A stretch of DNA of 64,000 bases from Candidatus Scalindua sp. SCAELEC01. GTDB lineage: Bacteria > Planctomycetota > Brocadiia > Brocadiales > Scalinduaceae. The stretch covers positions 16,196 through 80,195 of the forward strand of contig SHMT01000022.1 of assembly GCA_004282745.1 (NCBI GenBank). Direction: 5' to 3'. A program made the position numbers and the translations under genes. The notes beneath the pieces are model-generated. The model did not search any database and had not been told where the DNA came from. It saw only the letters and a list, made by a program, of their open reading frames with translations. This document shows positions 36,041-46,050 of the stretch, piece after piece (position 1 is the stretch's first letter; each line of letters starts with the position of its first letter).

Positions 36041-36661
36041 CTCATTTCTCCTTTTTAATAATAATTTCATTTTTGATACCCACTAATAAATGTACTTCTC
36101 TACTTCTCAGAATTTCCTACTATTCATAATATTTAGTTACGCATAAAATGTATTTTTTGTCATCTTCTTGATCAAGCTGCAGGTTGTTTTCGCAGATCCT
36201 GTGCCGACAAAGGAAATATTTTTATTAATATACCACAACTCATTGATAAGATGATACTTACGTTAACTATCCTCATTTTGTCTGAAATAGCGTGCTCTTT
36301 TTTTACCTTGCGATGTGTCATGTTTTGTTGATAGAAAGACAACAATAGTTTTCAAAATGAAGGTTTCTAAGCGTAAGTCTGTTTTGTCAATGTCTTACCC
36401 TGTTCTGAAGATGAGGAGAGAGTCTAAAAGATCTTTCTCTTTGCACTTATTAAGGTTATCGGCTAATCTGAACATTTCACACATTATAAAGCGCAAAAAT
36501 TTTGTCGAAGGCCTAACTTGATTGTTTCTAAAATATAGTTGATAGAAAGATGGTATGAATGGAACCATCCAAATTAAAGAAAATGGTTTTCGTGGGAAGT
36601 GAAAGGAGTGCAGGAATTAAATGTATTACTTTGATTATTGTAACTGTATACTGTTTAACAT
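36041..36661. other. Gene-free interval upstream of the PEP-CTERM gene
   Basis: 620 bp with no supported gene. GTTGATAGAAAGA occurs twice (near 36327 and 36537), perhaps by chance. Promoter elements for the PEP-CTERM gene should lie near 36060-36150 on the minus strand but I cannot fix them. Confidence 0.4.
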
Positions 36662-37804
36662 TTACTTAGCGTCCAGATAATCGAGGAGTAATCTTGCTAA
36701 ATTGAAATTGTGCATCCCATATTTTTTAACCAGGTTCATGAGGTTTTTATCTCTCTCTTGTAGAGTATCTAATTCTGGATCAGAAAATATATTGGTCCTC
36801 TTCTCAATTGCCGTAATCCAGGCATCATGGAGCTCTCCATACCTCTTATTGTGGCACCCTATACATTTTCCCTTCACACCGAGGAACGTAAATGTCTCTT
36901 TATCAAAAAGGTGGCACTCTTCACAGCTAACGGCCCTCGACATGAGATCCGCTTCAGCAGCTATCCCCTCCACATATTTTTTCCCCCTTGAAAATTCAAA
37001 GGGTTCTTTGTGACACTTAATGCACTCTCTCTCTTCATCAGAGAGATGGTGGCATTTGCTGCAATTTACGTTGTATTTCTCTATTCCGGTCTCACTGTTC
37101 CGGGTACTCACATGGCACTCATTGCAGCGTACCTCCTGATCCGGATGTGCAGAGTGGTCAAAGTCAACGCTCCATAACAGCTTTTTTGCCTGAATCTTAT
37201 CCGGGACAAAGGATTTCGTCAAATCTTCCTCATGGCACTTGATACAATCGAGGTCGGGGGTGGTATGGTGGCATTTGATGCAGTCTATCTCTTTTTTCAG
37301 TGACGCGGTCGGGTCTTTTTGATGACATAACCTGCAATCAACATCATCATATACGGTAAATCCATGCACAAATTTTTCATTGTTAAATTTCATGGGAGTG
37401 GCATCGATATTCAGGTGACATGAGTTACATTTCAACTCTTCAGATTCCACATGGTGACAAGAGAGGCAGTCTTTCCGGTTAATCAACAATTTTCCATGCC
37501 CTTCGGTATTGACCAGACTGTCGTTATGGCATGATATACAATCGATCTCTTGATTAAATAGGTGTCTCCCGTGCCTGAAAACCTCTCTCTTGTCTGCTGC
37601 ATATTCAAACTCAACTTCATATGCCATAAAACCGACATGACACCTTTCCGTACACGAACCGTGACTCTCAAAAGAGTCTCTCTCCACAGTGGTATATCTT
37701 GACATGTCCAGCAACTCACCAGCAGAAACCCGTTTCTGCGCAAGAGAGAGAGTTGATACAAATAATAGTATTGATAAAACAGTGAATCGCATAGAAGACC
37801 TCAT
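36662..37804 (-). CDS. Periplasmic dodecahaem c-type cytochrome
   Basis: A signal peptide (RFTVLSILLFVSTLSLAQK) precedes 380 residues with eleven CxxCH motifs (such as CISCH, CLSCH, CNSCH, CRLCH, CIKCH three times, CNECH, CSKCH, CEECH, CIGCH). A probable twelfth site is of CxxxCH form (CTERCH, near residue 50). Many are followed by a second His (CHH), typical of bis-His haem chains. It is the last gene of the cytochrome b operon and would carry electrons in the periplasm or anammoxosome. A direct link to a named enzyme cannot be made. Confidence 0.88.
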   Translation of the reverse strand: MRSSMRFTVLSILLFVSTLSLAQKRVSAGELLDMSRYTTVERDSFESHGSCTERCHVGFMAYEVEFEYAADKREVFRHGRHLFNQEIDCISCHNDSLVNTEGHGKLLINRKDCLSCHHVESEELKCNSCHLNIDATPMKFNNEKFVHGFTVYDDVDCRLCHQKDPTASLKKEIDCIKCHHTTPDLDCIKCHEEDLTKSFVPDKIQAKKLLWSVDFDHSAHPDQEVRCNECHVSTRNSETGIEKYNVNCSKCHHLSDEERECIKCHKEPFEFSRGKKYVEGIAAEADLMSRAVSCEECHLFDKETFTFLGVKGKCIGCHNKRYGELHDAWITAIEKRTNIFSDPELDTLQERDKNLMNLVKKYGMHNFNLARLLLDYLDAK

Positions 37805-37840
37805 TACTATAAAGAAAAATCTATCGGAGAACTTTTTTCC

Positions 37841-37926
37841 TCACGCCAAGGCGCAAAGAACGCAAAGGGGATTAATTTTTGGACCATGTTTTTCTTGGCG
37901 AACTTTGCGGCTTTGCGTGAGAATGA
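37841..37926. repeat. Intergenic palindromic repeat of the CACGCAAAG type
   Basis: TCACGCCAAGGCGCAAAGAA on the left is answered by CTTTGCGGCTTTGCGTGAG on the right. A shorter piece (TCACGCAAAGGCACAGAGAC) occurs at 32449. Both lie between genes and code for nothing. Confidence 0.6.
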
Positions 37927-37939
37927 GTGTCTTGATCGG

Positions 37940-39292
37940 TTAATCATTAATGTTTTCCTGTAAATGATCGATACTAAAGGCGATCAAATCCTTGATATAT
38001 TTGATATTATGCACACCGTAGCTCCCATCCTTCATAATCAGCTCATAGTTATAGGTTGCGGTGTCAATCTGCTCATCTGGAATCCCTTGATCTCGTGACT
38101 CCTTGATCAAGTCCGACAAGGTCTTTACCATTCGGGAAACCAACTCCTTCTGTTCCTGCAGAATCTTCTCAAATCCCCTTTCGTGGCAGCTATTACACAC
38201 CGTTGGGACTACCTTAAGATCATTGTTATCCGTGTGACAGGCAATACAGTTAACGGTAGCAAGGAACATGGGGTCGGGAAGCCCTTTTACCCCTCTTCCA
38301 CCGACACCCCTGTAGATTTCGCTTTGTACTCGGAATGGTACGGTATCAAAAAGACCTTCTTCACTCTGTCTGATAAAAGAATTAATGGGATTTGGACTTC
38401 CGTTTCCATGAGCGCTCTCTAATCGCTCCTCTTTCTGGCGCTCTTTATCCCCTTCGGCAGAAAGAAAACGTGAGTATGTATCGTCCCACTTGTGTACTAT
38501 CCTGTTGTGACAGGGAGAACAGGGTACCTTATGCTCTTTGACATGGTCTTCGTGCATCCTCGCTGGGCCGGCATACGCTTTCGGAACCTTCGTATGGCAA
38601 TAGTAGCAACTTTTACTCTCAACCCCCCCACTCCCCTGTACCGTCTCAAAGTGGCAGTTGGTACATGCTACTCCGAGCCTCTTTTCATATTTCAGATGAT
38701 CAAACACTTTATCGTAAATTTCCGTCTCTACTTGAACATCATTGTGACACAAAAGGCAGTCGTCGATTGCCATCGACTCTTGAGTTTTCAGTATGGGTGG
38801 GCCGTTACCTTTCGTAAAATGACAGATAAAGCATGCAGTTGCATCTATGGAGAAATGGCTGGCCTTCACCCCCTCTGACTCATCGTTACCAGTATACGAA
38901 TGGCATCCGGTACATTTCAATCTGAGATTCGTATCATACTCCTTGATGTGCGTTGCGTGGCGGAAAGAGACAACGTTCGCATAGTTTGAAACCTGAGAAT
39001 TGAGCTCCTCTCTAGGGTGACAGTCTCTGGTTGTGCAACTCTTATCCTCCATCTCAACGGAGAGGGTCTTGCCGCTTCTGTCATGAGTGTGACAATCAAG
39101 ACACACGGCATTACATGATACCGTCTCCTTCCACGAATTGAAAGACGGTTCCATGCTATGGCACCGCGCACAAAATTGAGGAGATACTGGCCTCTCTGCT
39201 GCTATCTTAATGAGAGAGATGCAACAGATAAAGCTGATGATGGTAACTACCGATAGTACTTTTACACTCTTTTGATTTTTAATTTCATCCAT
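37940..39292 (-). CDS. Membrane-anchored undecahaem c-type cytochrome with NapC/NirT-like start
   Basis: ATG 39292 gives an N-terminal anchor (VLSVVTIISFICCISLIKI), then RPVSPQFCARCHSMEPSF and W, the NapC/NirT-like first haem. There are ten CxxCH sites and one CX4CH (CTTRDCH). The NapC-like N-terminus suggests quinol oxidation or docking to the cytochrome b in the same operon. The C-terminal 100 residues are haem-free and helical. CX4CH may need a dedicated maturation route. Confidence 0.87.
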   Translation of the reverse strand: MDEIKNQKSVKVLSVVTIISFICCISLIKIAAERPVSPQFCARCHSMEPSFNSWKETVSCNAVCLDCHTHDRSGKTLSVEMEDKSCTTRDCHPREELNSQVSNYANVVSFRHATHIKEYDTNLRLKCTGCHSYTGNDESEGVKASHFSIDATACFICHFTKGNGPPILKTQESMAIDDCLLCHNDVQVETEIYDKVFDHLKYEKRLGVACTNCHFETVQGSGGVESKSCYYCHTKVPKAYAGPARMHEDHVKEHKVPCSPCHNRIVHKWDDTYSRFLSAEGDKERQKEERLESAHGNGSPNPINSFIRQSEEGLFDTVPFRVQSEIYRGVGGRGVKGLPDPMFLATVNCIACHTDNNDLKVVPTVCNSCHERGFEKILQEQKELVSRMVKTLSDLIKESRDQGIPDEQIDTATYNYELIMKDGSYGVHNIKYIKDLIAFSIDHLQENIND

Positions 39293-39305
39293 CAGATATA
39301 CCGGG

Positions 39306-40310
39306 TTAGTGTTCAATGAGTGCTTCCACTTTTGCAAATAGTGCTTTGTTTACCCTTTTGAAATCAGTTCTATAGAGGAGGGCCTCCAACGTGCTCATTT
39401 CCCCATCAAATTCATCAACAGCAAAACTGAACGGGTATTCCCTCTTCTCCAGTGGCTTTAGTTGCGTGTTGAGTTCAACGAACATGCTCTCCTCACTGGA
39501 TCTGACACTCCTTCCAAAATTATCCTTGAGGTGAATGAGCAAAAGGACCTCCCGGTATCCGTAACTTCCAGTTGGAATAGTGTGCGGGATCAAAATATTT
39601 TGAATTTGTACCCTCCCTTCAATGAGGGTATCGGTTCTCTCTATTTCAGAGAAGGACAATGTGATAAAGTCTCTATTGGCTTCCATAGCGCCCAGGCGTG
39701 AGAATGTGTGAGCCTTACCCTCCTTTTTCTTGTGTATCTTTTGCCACGGTTCGTCTTGTATCAGCTTCCTATTAACTGCAGGCATGTGGCAATCCTGGCA
39801 CGTCTGCTTCTCAAACACGTTACCATAGATTAGATACTCCTCGTACGTATCAATGTGACACGTGCCGCAAAGCTTACTGTCCCGGTAAAATGCTTCATTC
39901 TTCTCTAATGGATGGGGACCCATTCCAGAATGTGGGCCGGAAAGGCGGCAATCGGATGTGAGGTGGCACCCTTGACAATCAACCCCATCTTCTACGTTAT
40001 GACTCCGCGCTTTTATCTCCTGAGGCTCTGTAAAGACAGTTTCCGGTACATGGCAGCTCAAACAGAATTGAAACTCATAATCGCCGGATGTAGTACGAAA
40101 TTCCTCGTTCACGTAACTTTTTGCGTGCGGAGAACCTGCCCACTCGTTGTATATGGTAATGTGGCAATCACCACATCTCTCTGCTCCGGGAGACTCTGCT
40201 CCTCTTTTTACCAGCTCAGGAAAGATATTCATCTGGCATCCTGAAGATAGGATGGAGGTTGCAATCAGAAACGTGGTTAACAGTATAAGAGAAATCGATT
40301 TAGTGCTCAT
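39306..40310 (-). CDS. Pentahaem c-type lipoprotein
   Basis: The signal (SLILLTTFLIATSILSSGC) ends in a lipobox, so the protein is lipid-anchored. Five CxxCH motifs (CGDCH, CLSCH, CQGCH, CGTCH, CQDCH) occupy the first 180 residues in the spacing of cytochrome c554-like proteins. The remaining 150 residues form a beta-rich domain (VQIQNILIPHTIPTG). It starts 15 bp after the cytochrome b C-terminal subunit gene and is followed at 13 bp by the 11-haem gene. Confidence 0.87.
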   Translation of the reverse strand: MSTKSISLILLTTFLIATSILSSGCQMNIFPELVKRGAESPGAERCGDCHITIYNEWAGSPHAKSYVNEEFRTTSGDYEFQFCLSCHVPETVFTEPQEIKARSHNVEDGVDCQGCHLTSDCRLSGPHSGMGPHPLEKNEAFYRDSKLCGTCHIDTYEEYLIYGNVFEKQTCQDCHMPAVNRKLIQDEPWQKIHKKKEGKAHTFSRLGAMEANRDFITLSFSEIERTDTLIEGRVQIQNILIPHTIPTGSYGYREVLLLIHLKDNFGRSVRSSEESMFVELNTQLKPLEKREYPFSFAVDEFDGEMSTLEALLYRTDFKRVNKALFAKVEALIEH

Positions 40311-40325
40311 GCCTTTTCATTCACT

Positions 40326-40724
40326 CTATTTGAGGTACCTCATGAGTCCCAGGATAATGACCAGTGACAAACTCAAGATGACAAGGGAGAGGAAAACGGG
40401 CTTTTTCCAGAGACGCCTCTTTGGATTTCTGTCCAGAAACGGGATAGCGAGAAAGAACAGTGCAAAAACAGCCAATACCGTACTATAGCATCCCCTACTT
40501 TTTACAAGAAATGATAATTGGTAAAATGGGAGCAGGTACCAGGGGGGCCTAGTCTGGAATGTGGAAAATTCACCAGTAGCTTTTTGGAACGACTCAGGAA
40601 AGGTGATGACGGCAACCAGTACCGCACTAATCAGGAAAAATGTTAGCAACGTATGTCTCAGTATCTCGTTAGGAAAGAACGGTTCCAACTCATCTTTCCC
40701 TCTTCCTTTGCGATAATCTACCAT
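40326..40724 (-). CDS. Cytochrome b C-terminal subunit (subunit IV-like)
   Basis: FFPNEILRHTLLTFFLISAVL then PPWYLLPFYQLSFLV match the cytochrome b C-terminal/subunit IV domain, with three transmembrane helices. It is 132 residues, in tandem 16 bp downstream of the b6-like subunit. The quinol-site motif PEWY reads PPWY. It completes a split cytochrome b as in b6f complexes. Confidence 0.85.
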   Translation of the reverse strand: MVDYRKGRGKDELEPFFPNEILRHTLLTFFLISAVLVAVITFPESFQKATGEFSTFQTRPPWYLLPFYQLSFLVKSRGCYSTVLAVFALFFLAIPFLDRNPKRRLWKKPVFLSLVILSLSLVIILGLMRYLK

Positions 40725-40740
40725 CGTACTCTTAATCCAG

Positions 40741-41418
40741 TTATAATGGTTCTGAAATTCCCGTTCTCCTTATCATGAGAAAGTGAAAGCCCATAAAGAG
40801 CGTCATCATGATTGGTATGCCTACGATGTGTAACGCATATATCAAAACAAATGTTTGATTAGATATGGTCTCTCCACCCTCATATGCCCCTGCGCTATGA
40901 TCAGTTACCATCGTGGGCATTGCCACCTCACTTCCGACGGCACTTACGCCCCAATATGACACACTGCTGGCTGGTAACAATGTACCTGTGTACGCTATCG
41001 TAAGCGTGAGTATGAGTAGTGAAGCTCCCGACACCCAGTGCAACTCTCGCGGCTTTTTGTAGATGCCCTGAAACAAGACCCTTAGCATGTGTGCGAAGAC
41101 AAGGGAGACCATAAAATGTGGGGTCACGGCGTGTACTTTTTGTAGTAACCATCCATAGGGAACCGCATGCCTGATAAATTGAACACTAGCAAATGCCTCA
41201 CTCACCGCAGGTATATAATGAAAAATGAGGAAAATGCCCGTCCCTACCTGAAGCATAAATGCTACGAATGCCAATCCACCCATACAGCCGAACCAACTCA
41301 GGCCCTTTGGTATGAGCTTCTTTGTTACATTCCTCTCTATCATTTCTCTAAGCCGGTATCGCTCTTCAAACCAGTCTCTCACAACTCGCTTTTTTTCTTT
41401 TTTGTATGCTTCATTCAT
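40741..41418 (-). CDS. Cytochrome b6-like N-terminal subunit
   Basis: Four transmembrane helices. Haem ligands are visible in helix B (HAVPYGWLLQKVHAVTPHFM) and helix D (LHIVGIPIMMTLFMGFHFLM), the latter ending IRRTGIS as in b6-type proteins. It has 225 residues. It is the first gene of the operon, and a Rieske protein, which normally leads such operons, is not encoded next to it. Multihaem c proteins follow instead. Confidence 0.92.
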   Translation of the reverse strand: MNEAYKKEKKRVVRDWFEERYRLREMIERNVTKKLIPKGLSWFGCMGGLAFVAFMLQVGTGIFLIFHYIPAVSEAFASVQFIRHAVPYGWLLQKVHAVTPHFMVSLVFAHMLRVLFQGIYKKPRELHWVSGASLLILTLTIAYTGTLLPASSVSYWGVSAVGSEVAMPTMVTDHSAGAYEGGETISNQTFVLIYALHIVGIPIMMTLFMGFHFLMIRRTGISEPL

Positions 41419-41523
41419 GACGGTTATTCTGACAAGTGATGCATCCAGATACTGATTCCTCGAAAAAACGGTGAAAATATATTGTAGGGCCCGTTTCCCA
41501 AAAGGCCTCTACATCAACGAACC

Positions 41524-42834
41524 CTATTTCTGTTGTTTTTCAACATGGCTCAATGCGTCATCGAGAGCGTCAATCAATTCGTCAATATTGTCTTCATTAA
41601 TGATTAAGGAAGGCTGAAACGCTAAAACATTTCTGGCTGCCCCTGTCTTTCCAATAAGAACCCCCCTCTCTTTCATGTATTCCAGAATGAGGTCAGTCTC
41701 TTGTGTCGCGGGTGCTTTCTCGCTTCCCACCAACTCTGCTCCCACCATCAACCCTCTCCCCCGAACATCACCCAGTATCGGGTGTTTCTCCTGAAGGTTC
41801 TGCAATGAATCTGTGAGGTAAGCCCCCACTGTTTTGGCATTTTGGGTCAAACCGTATTTTTCGATTACTTCCAGAGTAGCAAGCGCTGCAACGGAGGTAA
41901 CGGGATTTCCTCCGAATGTTGAAGCACCGGGTCTTGTATAGGATGAGGCAATATCATCATTCGTGATAAAACCACCTACCGGGGTTCCATTTGCTATAGA
42001 CTTGGCAAAGGTCATAATATCCGGTTCTACCCCCATATGCTCAATGGCAAACATCTTTCCCGTTCGCCCAAATCCGGTCTGTATCTCGTCCACGATAAGT
42101 AATATTCCATATCTGTCCAGAATCTCCTTCATCGTTGTAAAATATTCTCGAGGTGGTGTGATGATGCCCCCGTTCCCCTGAATAGGTTCAATAATAAGTG
42201 CGGCAACCTCTCCTGAGGTAGATGTTTCAATGACATTTTCAATCTGTTTCGCACACTCGATATCGCAATCGGGATAGGTACGATTGAACACACAACGATA
42301 GCAATACGCATTGGGTACAAAACTAATTCCTCCAACCGGATGAGAATCGGTACGCCAAAACTTTAACCCCGTAACACTCATGGTCAACTTGGTTCTTCCG
42401 TGCAGACCGTGCGTAAGTGCTAAAAATTCATGTTTTTTCGTAGAGAGCTGAGAGAGCAGTAGCGCACCTTCATTGGCCTCAGACCCACTGGCGCAAAAAA
42501 AGCTCTTCTTTAAATTTCCCGGAGCAATTTGTGATACTTTTTCAGCTAGATCAACAATCGGCTGTGTTAAATAGATGGTGGTCGTATGTTGGAGTGTCTT
42601 TACCTGTTGGCAAATTTTATCGGTTATTTCGGGATGACAATGGCCCGCATTGAGGACAGAGACCCCACCGTAAAAATCGAGATAGCGTTTTCCCTGATGG
42701 TCAAACAGGTAGTGTCCCTCACCCCGCACAATCTGCATGGGCTCCTGGTAAAAATGGTAAACGCAGGGAATCAGAAACTCTCTCTTCTTGCGTATGATCT
42801 CCCCGGGTCCAATGTTGTTCTCTTTTTCGTTCAT
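41524..42834 (-). CDS. Class III PLP aminotransferase (AGXT2/ornithine-type)
   Basis: The fold is clear: FFCASGSEANEGALLL, IIEPIQGNGGI, DEIQTGFGRTG and the PLP lysine in FAKSIANGTPVGG. Overall features are closest to alanine-glyoxylate aminotransferase 2 and related omega-aminotransferases. A Cys-rich segment (YCYRCVFNRTYPDCDIEC) is unusual for the core fold but occurs in some subgroups. Substrate not assigned. It is separate from the cytochrome operon by about 100 bp. Confidence 0.88.
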   Translation of the reverse strand: MNEKENNIGPGEIIRKKREFLIPCVYHFYQEPMQIVRGEGHYLFDHQGKRYLDFYGGVSVLNAGHCHPEITDKICQQVKTLQHTTTIYLTQPIVDLAEKVSQIAPGNLKKSFFCASGSEANEGALLLSQLSTKKHEFLALTHGLHGRTKLTMSVTGLKFWRTDSHPVGGISFVPNAYCYRCVFNRTYPDCDIECAKQIENVIETSTSGEVAALIIEPIQGNGGIITPPREYFTTMKEILDRYGILLIVDEIQTGFGRTGKMFAIEHMGVEPDIMTFAKSIANGTPVGGFITNDDIASSYTRPGASTFGGNPVTSVAALATLEVIEKYGLTQNAKTVGAYLTDSLQNLQEKHPILGDVRGRGLMVGAELVGSEKAPATQETDLILEYMKERGVLIGKTGAARNVLAFQPSLIINEDNIDELIDALDDALSHVEKQQK

Positions 42835-42874
42835 TTTAGTATCTGTTTATATATCAAAACCAAATCGGTTTTAG

Positions 42875-43056
42875 TATACCCATCGCAAAATGGTTTTAGG
42901 AATTTCTGGGCCGGAGTTTGCTTGAAATTTCGTTTTTTCGATTGAACAAAACCAGAGGCTTAGTAATGCTAAGTCGAGGATTTTGTGATTGAGAAAAATT
43001 GAAATTTAATGTGAAATCGGGTTTTGAAAACCGAAAACCAATTTGTGATGGGTATA
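42875..43056. mobile_element. Family B-related element, 182 bp, next to a family B end fragment
   Basis: TATACCCATCGCAAAATGG on the left and the complement of CCAATTTGTGATGGGTATA on the right form roughly 26-bp imperfect inverted termini. Bases 42855-42878 match the CCAAATCGGTTTTAGTATA end of family B, so two elements abut. About 50 bp of the left end recurs inverted at 63358-63406. Confidence 0.65.
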
Positions 43057-43102
43057 TATTAACTCCTCGTTGGTTCTGGTACTGCCAGATTAAAATTATG
43101 GC

Positions 43103-43891
43103 TTATTTCGAAGCCCTTAGATGGTTAACAAAGAATTTGGCCTCCGTATTGTCAGGATTAATCTCAAGTAGCTTCTTAAATGTCTCCGCAGCCCACTCCT
43201 CTTCACCGCTCTCATAATAGGCAATACCCAGATTGAGGTATCCTTTCTCAAGTGCAGGATGCTCCTCTATGATAGCTTTGAGGATCTCGATTCCCTTTGT
43301 AACACTCCCACCAAGGAGCCTGGGCTTGTTGATAAATCTTCTTGCATTCTCAATCTGGGCCATGACGTTCTTGTTGTCAATCTCGAGTGCCCTTAATACT
43401 TCCACCTCTGCCAGTTTACCGTTTCTCATCCCTGAAACCATACCGGAAATCTTATTCGATAAAAGTGCCCCCTTTACTCTATGTGATTCAGAAAAATCTT
43501 CCTTCAATGCAAGTGATCTGTCCGCGTATGCTATTCCCTCCCCTGCCAGCTTTACTCTCTCTTCCTTTCTGATGTTCTTTTCTCTCTTATCCTGGCACTT
43601 TCTCATCTCAAAGTTTTCCATATCACATAGAGCGAGATATGCGAGGGCAACATAATAGTCCACTTGATAATCAGTAGAGTTCTTGCCTGCTTGCGCAATA
43701 AAAATCTCTTTTGCCTCTTCTATTTTCTTTGTATCGTATGTTCGGATACCTTCATCAAGCAGCCGTTTTGCCGATTCAAGACTATCCGTTTCCGCTTTCG
43801 TGACGTGGATGAATAACAAAGAGGAGAGAGAAAGGAGTAAGAGTAACGATAGGGCTTTTTTAAGAGTTACATTCTGCATAATAGTATTCAC
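43103..43891 (-). CDS. Exported TPR-repeat protein
   Basis: A signal peptide (KKALSLLLLLSLSSLLFIHV, then KAETD) leads 230 helical residues. The C-terminal TPR unit (EKGYLNLGIAYYESGEEEWA) is clear; earlier repeats are degenerate. MISC cysteines (CDMENFEMRKCQ) could form a disulfide. It resembles TPR lipoproteins linked to transporters, but no transporter gene is adjacent. Confidence 0.75.
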   Translation of the reverse strand: MNTIMQNVTLKKALSLLLLLSLSSLLFIHVTKAETDSLESAKRLLDEGIRTYDTKKIEEAKEIFIAQAGKNSTDYQVDYYVALAYLALCDMENFEMRKCQDKREKNIRKEERVKLAGEGIAYADRSLALKEDFSESHRVKGALLSNKISGMVSGMRNGKLAEVEVLRALEIDNKNVMAQIENARRFINKPRLLGGSVTKGIEILKAIIEEHPALEKGYLNLGIAYYESGEEEWAAETFKKLLEINPDNTEAKFFVNHLRASK

Positions 43892-43929
43892 TTTCCAATG
43901 GATAAAAATTACTGTTATTTTATATCGTA

Positions 43930-43960
43930 TCTGAATGGAAACCCTGCGTTTGAACGAAAG
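43930..43960 (-). repeat. Terminal fragment of a family A element
   Basis: TCTGAATGGAAACCCTGCG followed by TTTGAACGAAAG matches the duplicated right terminus of the 145-bp element with a few changes. Nothing else of the element remains. Confidence 0.55.
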
Positions 43961-45961
43961 CTATATTGACGTTTTCATAACTTCAAGCGTACTTCTAGAT
44001 TGAGTCACATCCTGGGCATAAGCGCACAGGCTAAGACTCCTAGGGCTCTTTTCAACTAATTCCTCCCACTCTGACTCTGGAATAGGATAAAAGAGGTCCG
44101 GATTATCCATACATTGGTCCAGGCGGTTTCGGTACCGCCTCACTACTGTTTCGACAACGGCGTCATCATAGTATTGCGCTTCAATGCGAAATACCTCCAC
44201 CCCAGTTTTTACAAAGGTGTTAAGATACGGAAGCACACAGAGGTCAGTTGAAAACATGATGTGGTTCCTGCAATACTGGTCTACTTCTATCGTCCTGATT
44301 TCACCTTTTTCATCCTTAAGTGCGTAGTTTATGTAACGACACGGTAACCGACAACCACTTTTTGCATTTGTCTTGGTAACCAGCATTGCCGGCAGGCAGT
44401 GTTCCAGTAGCATACCGGGAAGAGCACCATGAACTACGCACTCTACCGGGATGGTCGAACGGCTGGCGAGTTTTACAAGATCACTGAATGAGGACTCCAG
44501 AGAAGAGGTGACCCTTTTTACCCCCAATTTTTCCAGCATTTTAATAGCGCCTGCATTTAAAATATTAAATGAAAAATCGGCAAAAATGTCCAGGTCAAAT
44601 TGTTTCGCGCATTGTAAAGCGCCCAGGTTATGAACAAGTACACCGTCAACACAGGTACTTGTTGCGATATCAAAAAGCCATTCAATCTCTGATAATTCCC
44701 GGGAAGTGCATATCCGAGGTGTACCGAATACGATCTTTTTCCCCAGATCATGCGTCATCTTAACCGCATCCTGTAAGAGCTCCTCTGTCCACCCTTCTCC
44801 CCTCAAAGGGGATATCTCCGCTCCTAAGTATACGTAATCGGCGCCGGCATTCAATGATTTCCTTACCGCGTTTATGGTTGATACCTTTACCGCTAAAGAC
44901 GTATTGGTTTTTGGAGTATCATGAACCGTCTCAAACGGATTTTCGTTCAGGTCATGAGTAGTGAGGCTCTTTTCCACCGCTCCACGGCTTAAAAAGAGAG
45001 GTTCCTTACTGCCAGAATAATCAAATACGTTTGACGTTGCATGTGAAAATGCCATTGCAGTGGTAAAATCTCTCACCCTCTCTTTATACATCTTCTCAAA
45101 ATCTTCAATCTTGTGCCAATAGGTAAATGGTGAACGCAAATAATCATCAATAGCTTTGCGATATAACGCGATAACGGGCGTGAGAAAATCTTGGTGCCGC
45201 ATCCTGCCCTCAATCTTAAAAGAGCTTACTCCGGCTTGAATCAGTTCCGGTATATGCTGAAACATGCACATGTCCTTCATGGCAAGCAGATAACCATTCG
45301 GCAAGTCTCCAATCTCCTCACCGGAGTTGCTTTCTACTATGCTGTACTTCCATCTACATGGCTTCATACATTCGCCACGATTAGCGCTTTTCCCAAATAT
45401 CACTCCACTGGAGTGACACTGCCCACTCTGGCTGACACACATATCACCATGAACAAAATATTCAGTTTCGATACCAGCCTTTTCTCCTATCTCTTTAACC
45501 TGGGCAAGGGTAATGTCACGAGAAGTGATAATTCTCGACACACCAAAATTTTTCAACCCTGTTGCCATCTCAACACTATGTACGTTCATCATCGTACTGG
45601 CATGCATCGGTATATCAAGTTTCATTTCGTTTACCAGGTTAATGACTCCCAGATCATGGACTATTATAGCATCTACTTTGATATCCTGAAGATATTTCAG
45701 ATAATCATAAAGACCGTTCATTTCAGCATCGCTAATAAGATTATTCACGGTAACATAGATTTTTACCTCCCGCTCATGCGCCCATTTAACTGCCAGCGCC
45801 AACTGCTCGTCCGTAAAATTGAAATCGGAACGATGCATACGCATATTAAACCGCTTTCCTGCAAGGTAAACGGCGTCAGCGCCCGCATCTATTACGGCCA
45901 CTAATACCTCCCATTTGCCGGCCGGGGCGAGCAGTTCAACTTTTATCTCTGATAATTTCAT
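43961..45961 (-). CDS. U32-family protein, double-length (RlhA/YdcP-like)
   Basis: ATG 45961 follows GAGAGAGG and starts MKLSEIKVELLAPAGKWEVL, the usual U32 N-terminus; the open frame extends to a GTG at 46048. The signature EYFVHGDMCVSQSGQCHSSG and the Cys cluster GECMKPCRWKY sit in the first half. A second, degenerate copy (VHGALPGMLLEHCLPA, SGCRLPCRY) occupies the second half. Members of this long type hydroxylate 23S rRNA; others act in ubiquinone synthesis or protein turnover. It ends a minus-strand run with the PaaK-like gene. Confidence 0.85.
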   Translation of the reverse strand: MKLSEIKVELLAPAGKWEVLVAVIDAGADAVYLAGKRFNMRMHRSDFNFTDEQLALAVKWAHEREVKIYVTVNNLISDAEMNGLYDYLKYLQDIKVDAIIVHDLGVINLVNEMKLDIPMHASTMMNVHSVEMATGLKNFGVSRIITSRDITLAQVKEIGEKAGIETEYFVHGDMCVSQSGQCHSSGVIFGKSANRGECMKPCRWKYSIVESNSGEEIGDLPNGYLLAMKDMCMFQHIPELIQAGVSSFKIEGRMRHQDFLTPVIALYRKAIDDYLRSPFTYWHKIEDFEKMYKERVRDFTTAMAFSHATSNVFDYSGSKEPLFLSRGAVEKSLTTHDLNENPFETVHDTPKTNTSLAVKVSTINAVRKSLNAGADYVYLGAEISPLRGEGWTEELLQDAVKMTHDLGKKIVFGTPRICTSRELSEIEWLFDIATSTCVDGVLVHNLGALQCAKQFDLDIFADFSFNILNAGAIKMLEKLGVKRVTSSLESSFSDLVKLASRSTIPVECVVHGALPGMLLEHCLPAMLVTKTNAKSGCRLPCRYINYALKDEKGEIRTIEVDQYCRNHIMFSTDLCVLPYLNTFVKTGVEVFRIEAQYYDDAVVETVVRRYRNRLDQCMDNPDLFYPIPESEWEELVEKSPRSLSLCAYAQDVTQSRSTLEVMKTSI

Positions 45962-46050
45962 ATGAATACCTCTCTCTCGTGTTTGAAAGCTTCCCACCTT
46001 TTTCTTACCTTTAGTCATGTCAGGCATTTCAATCCTGTTTTCCTGCACCC

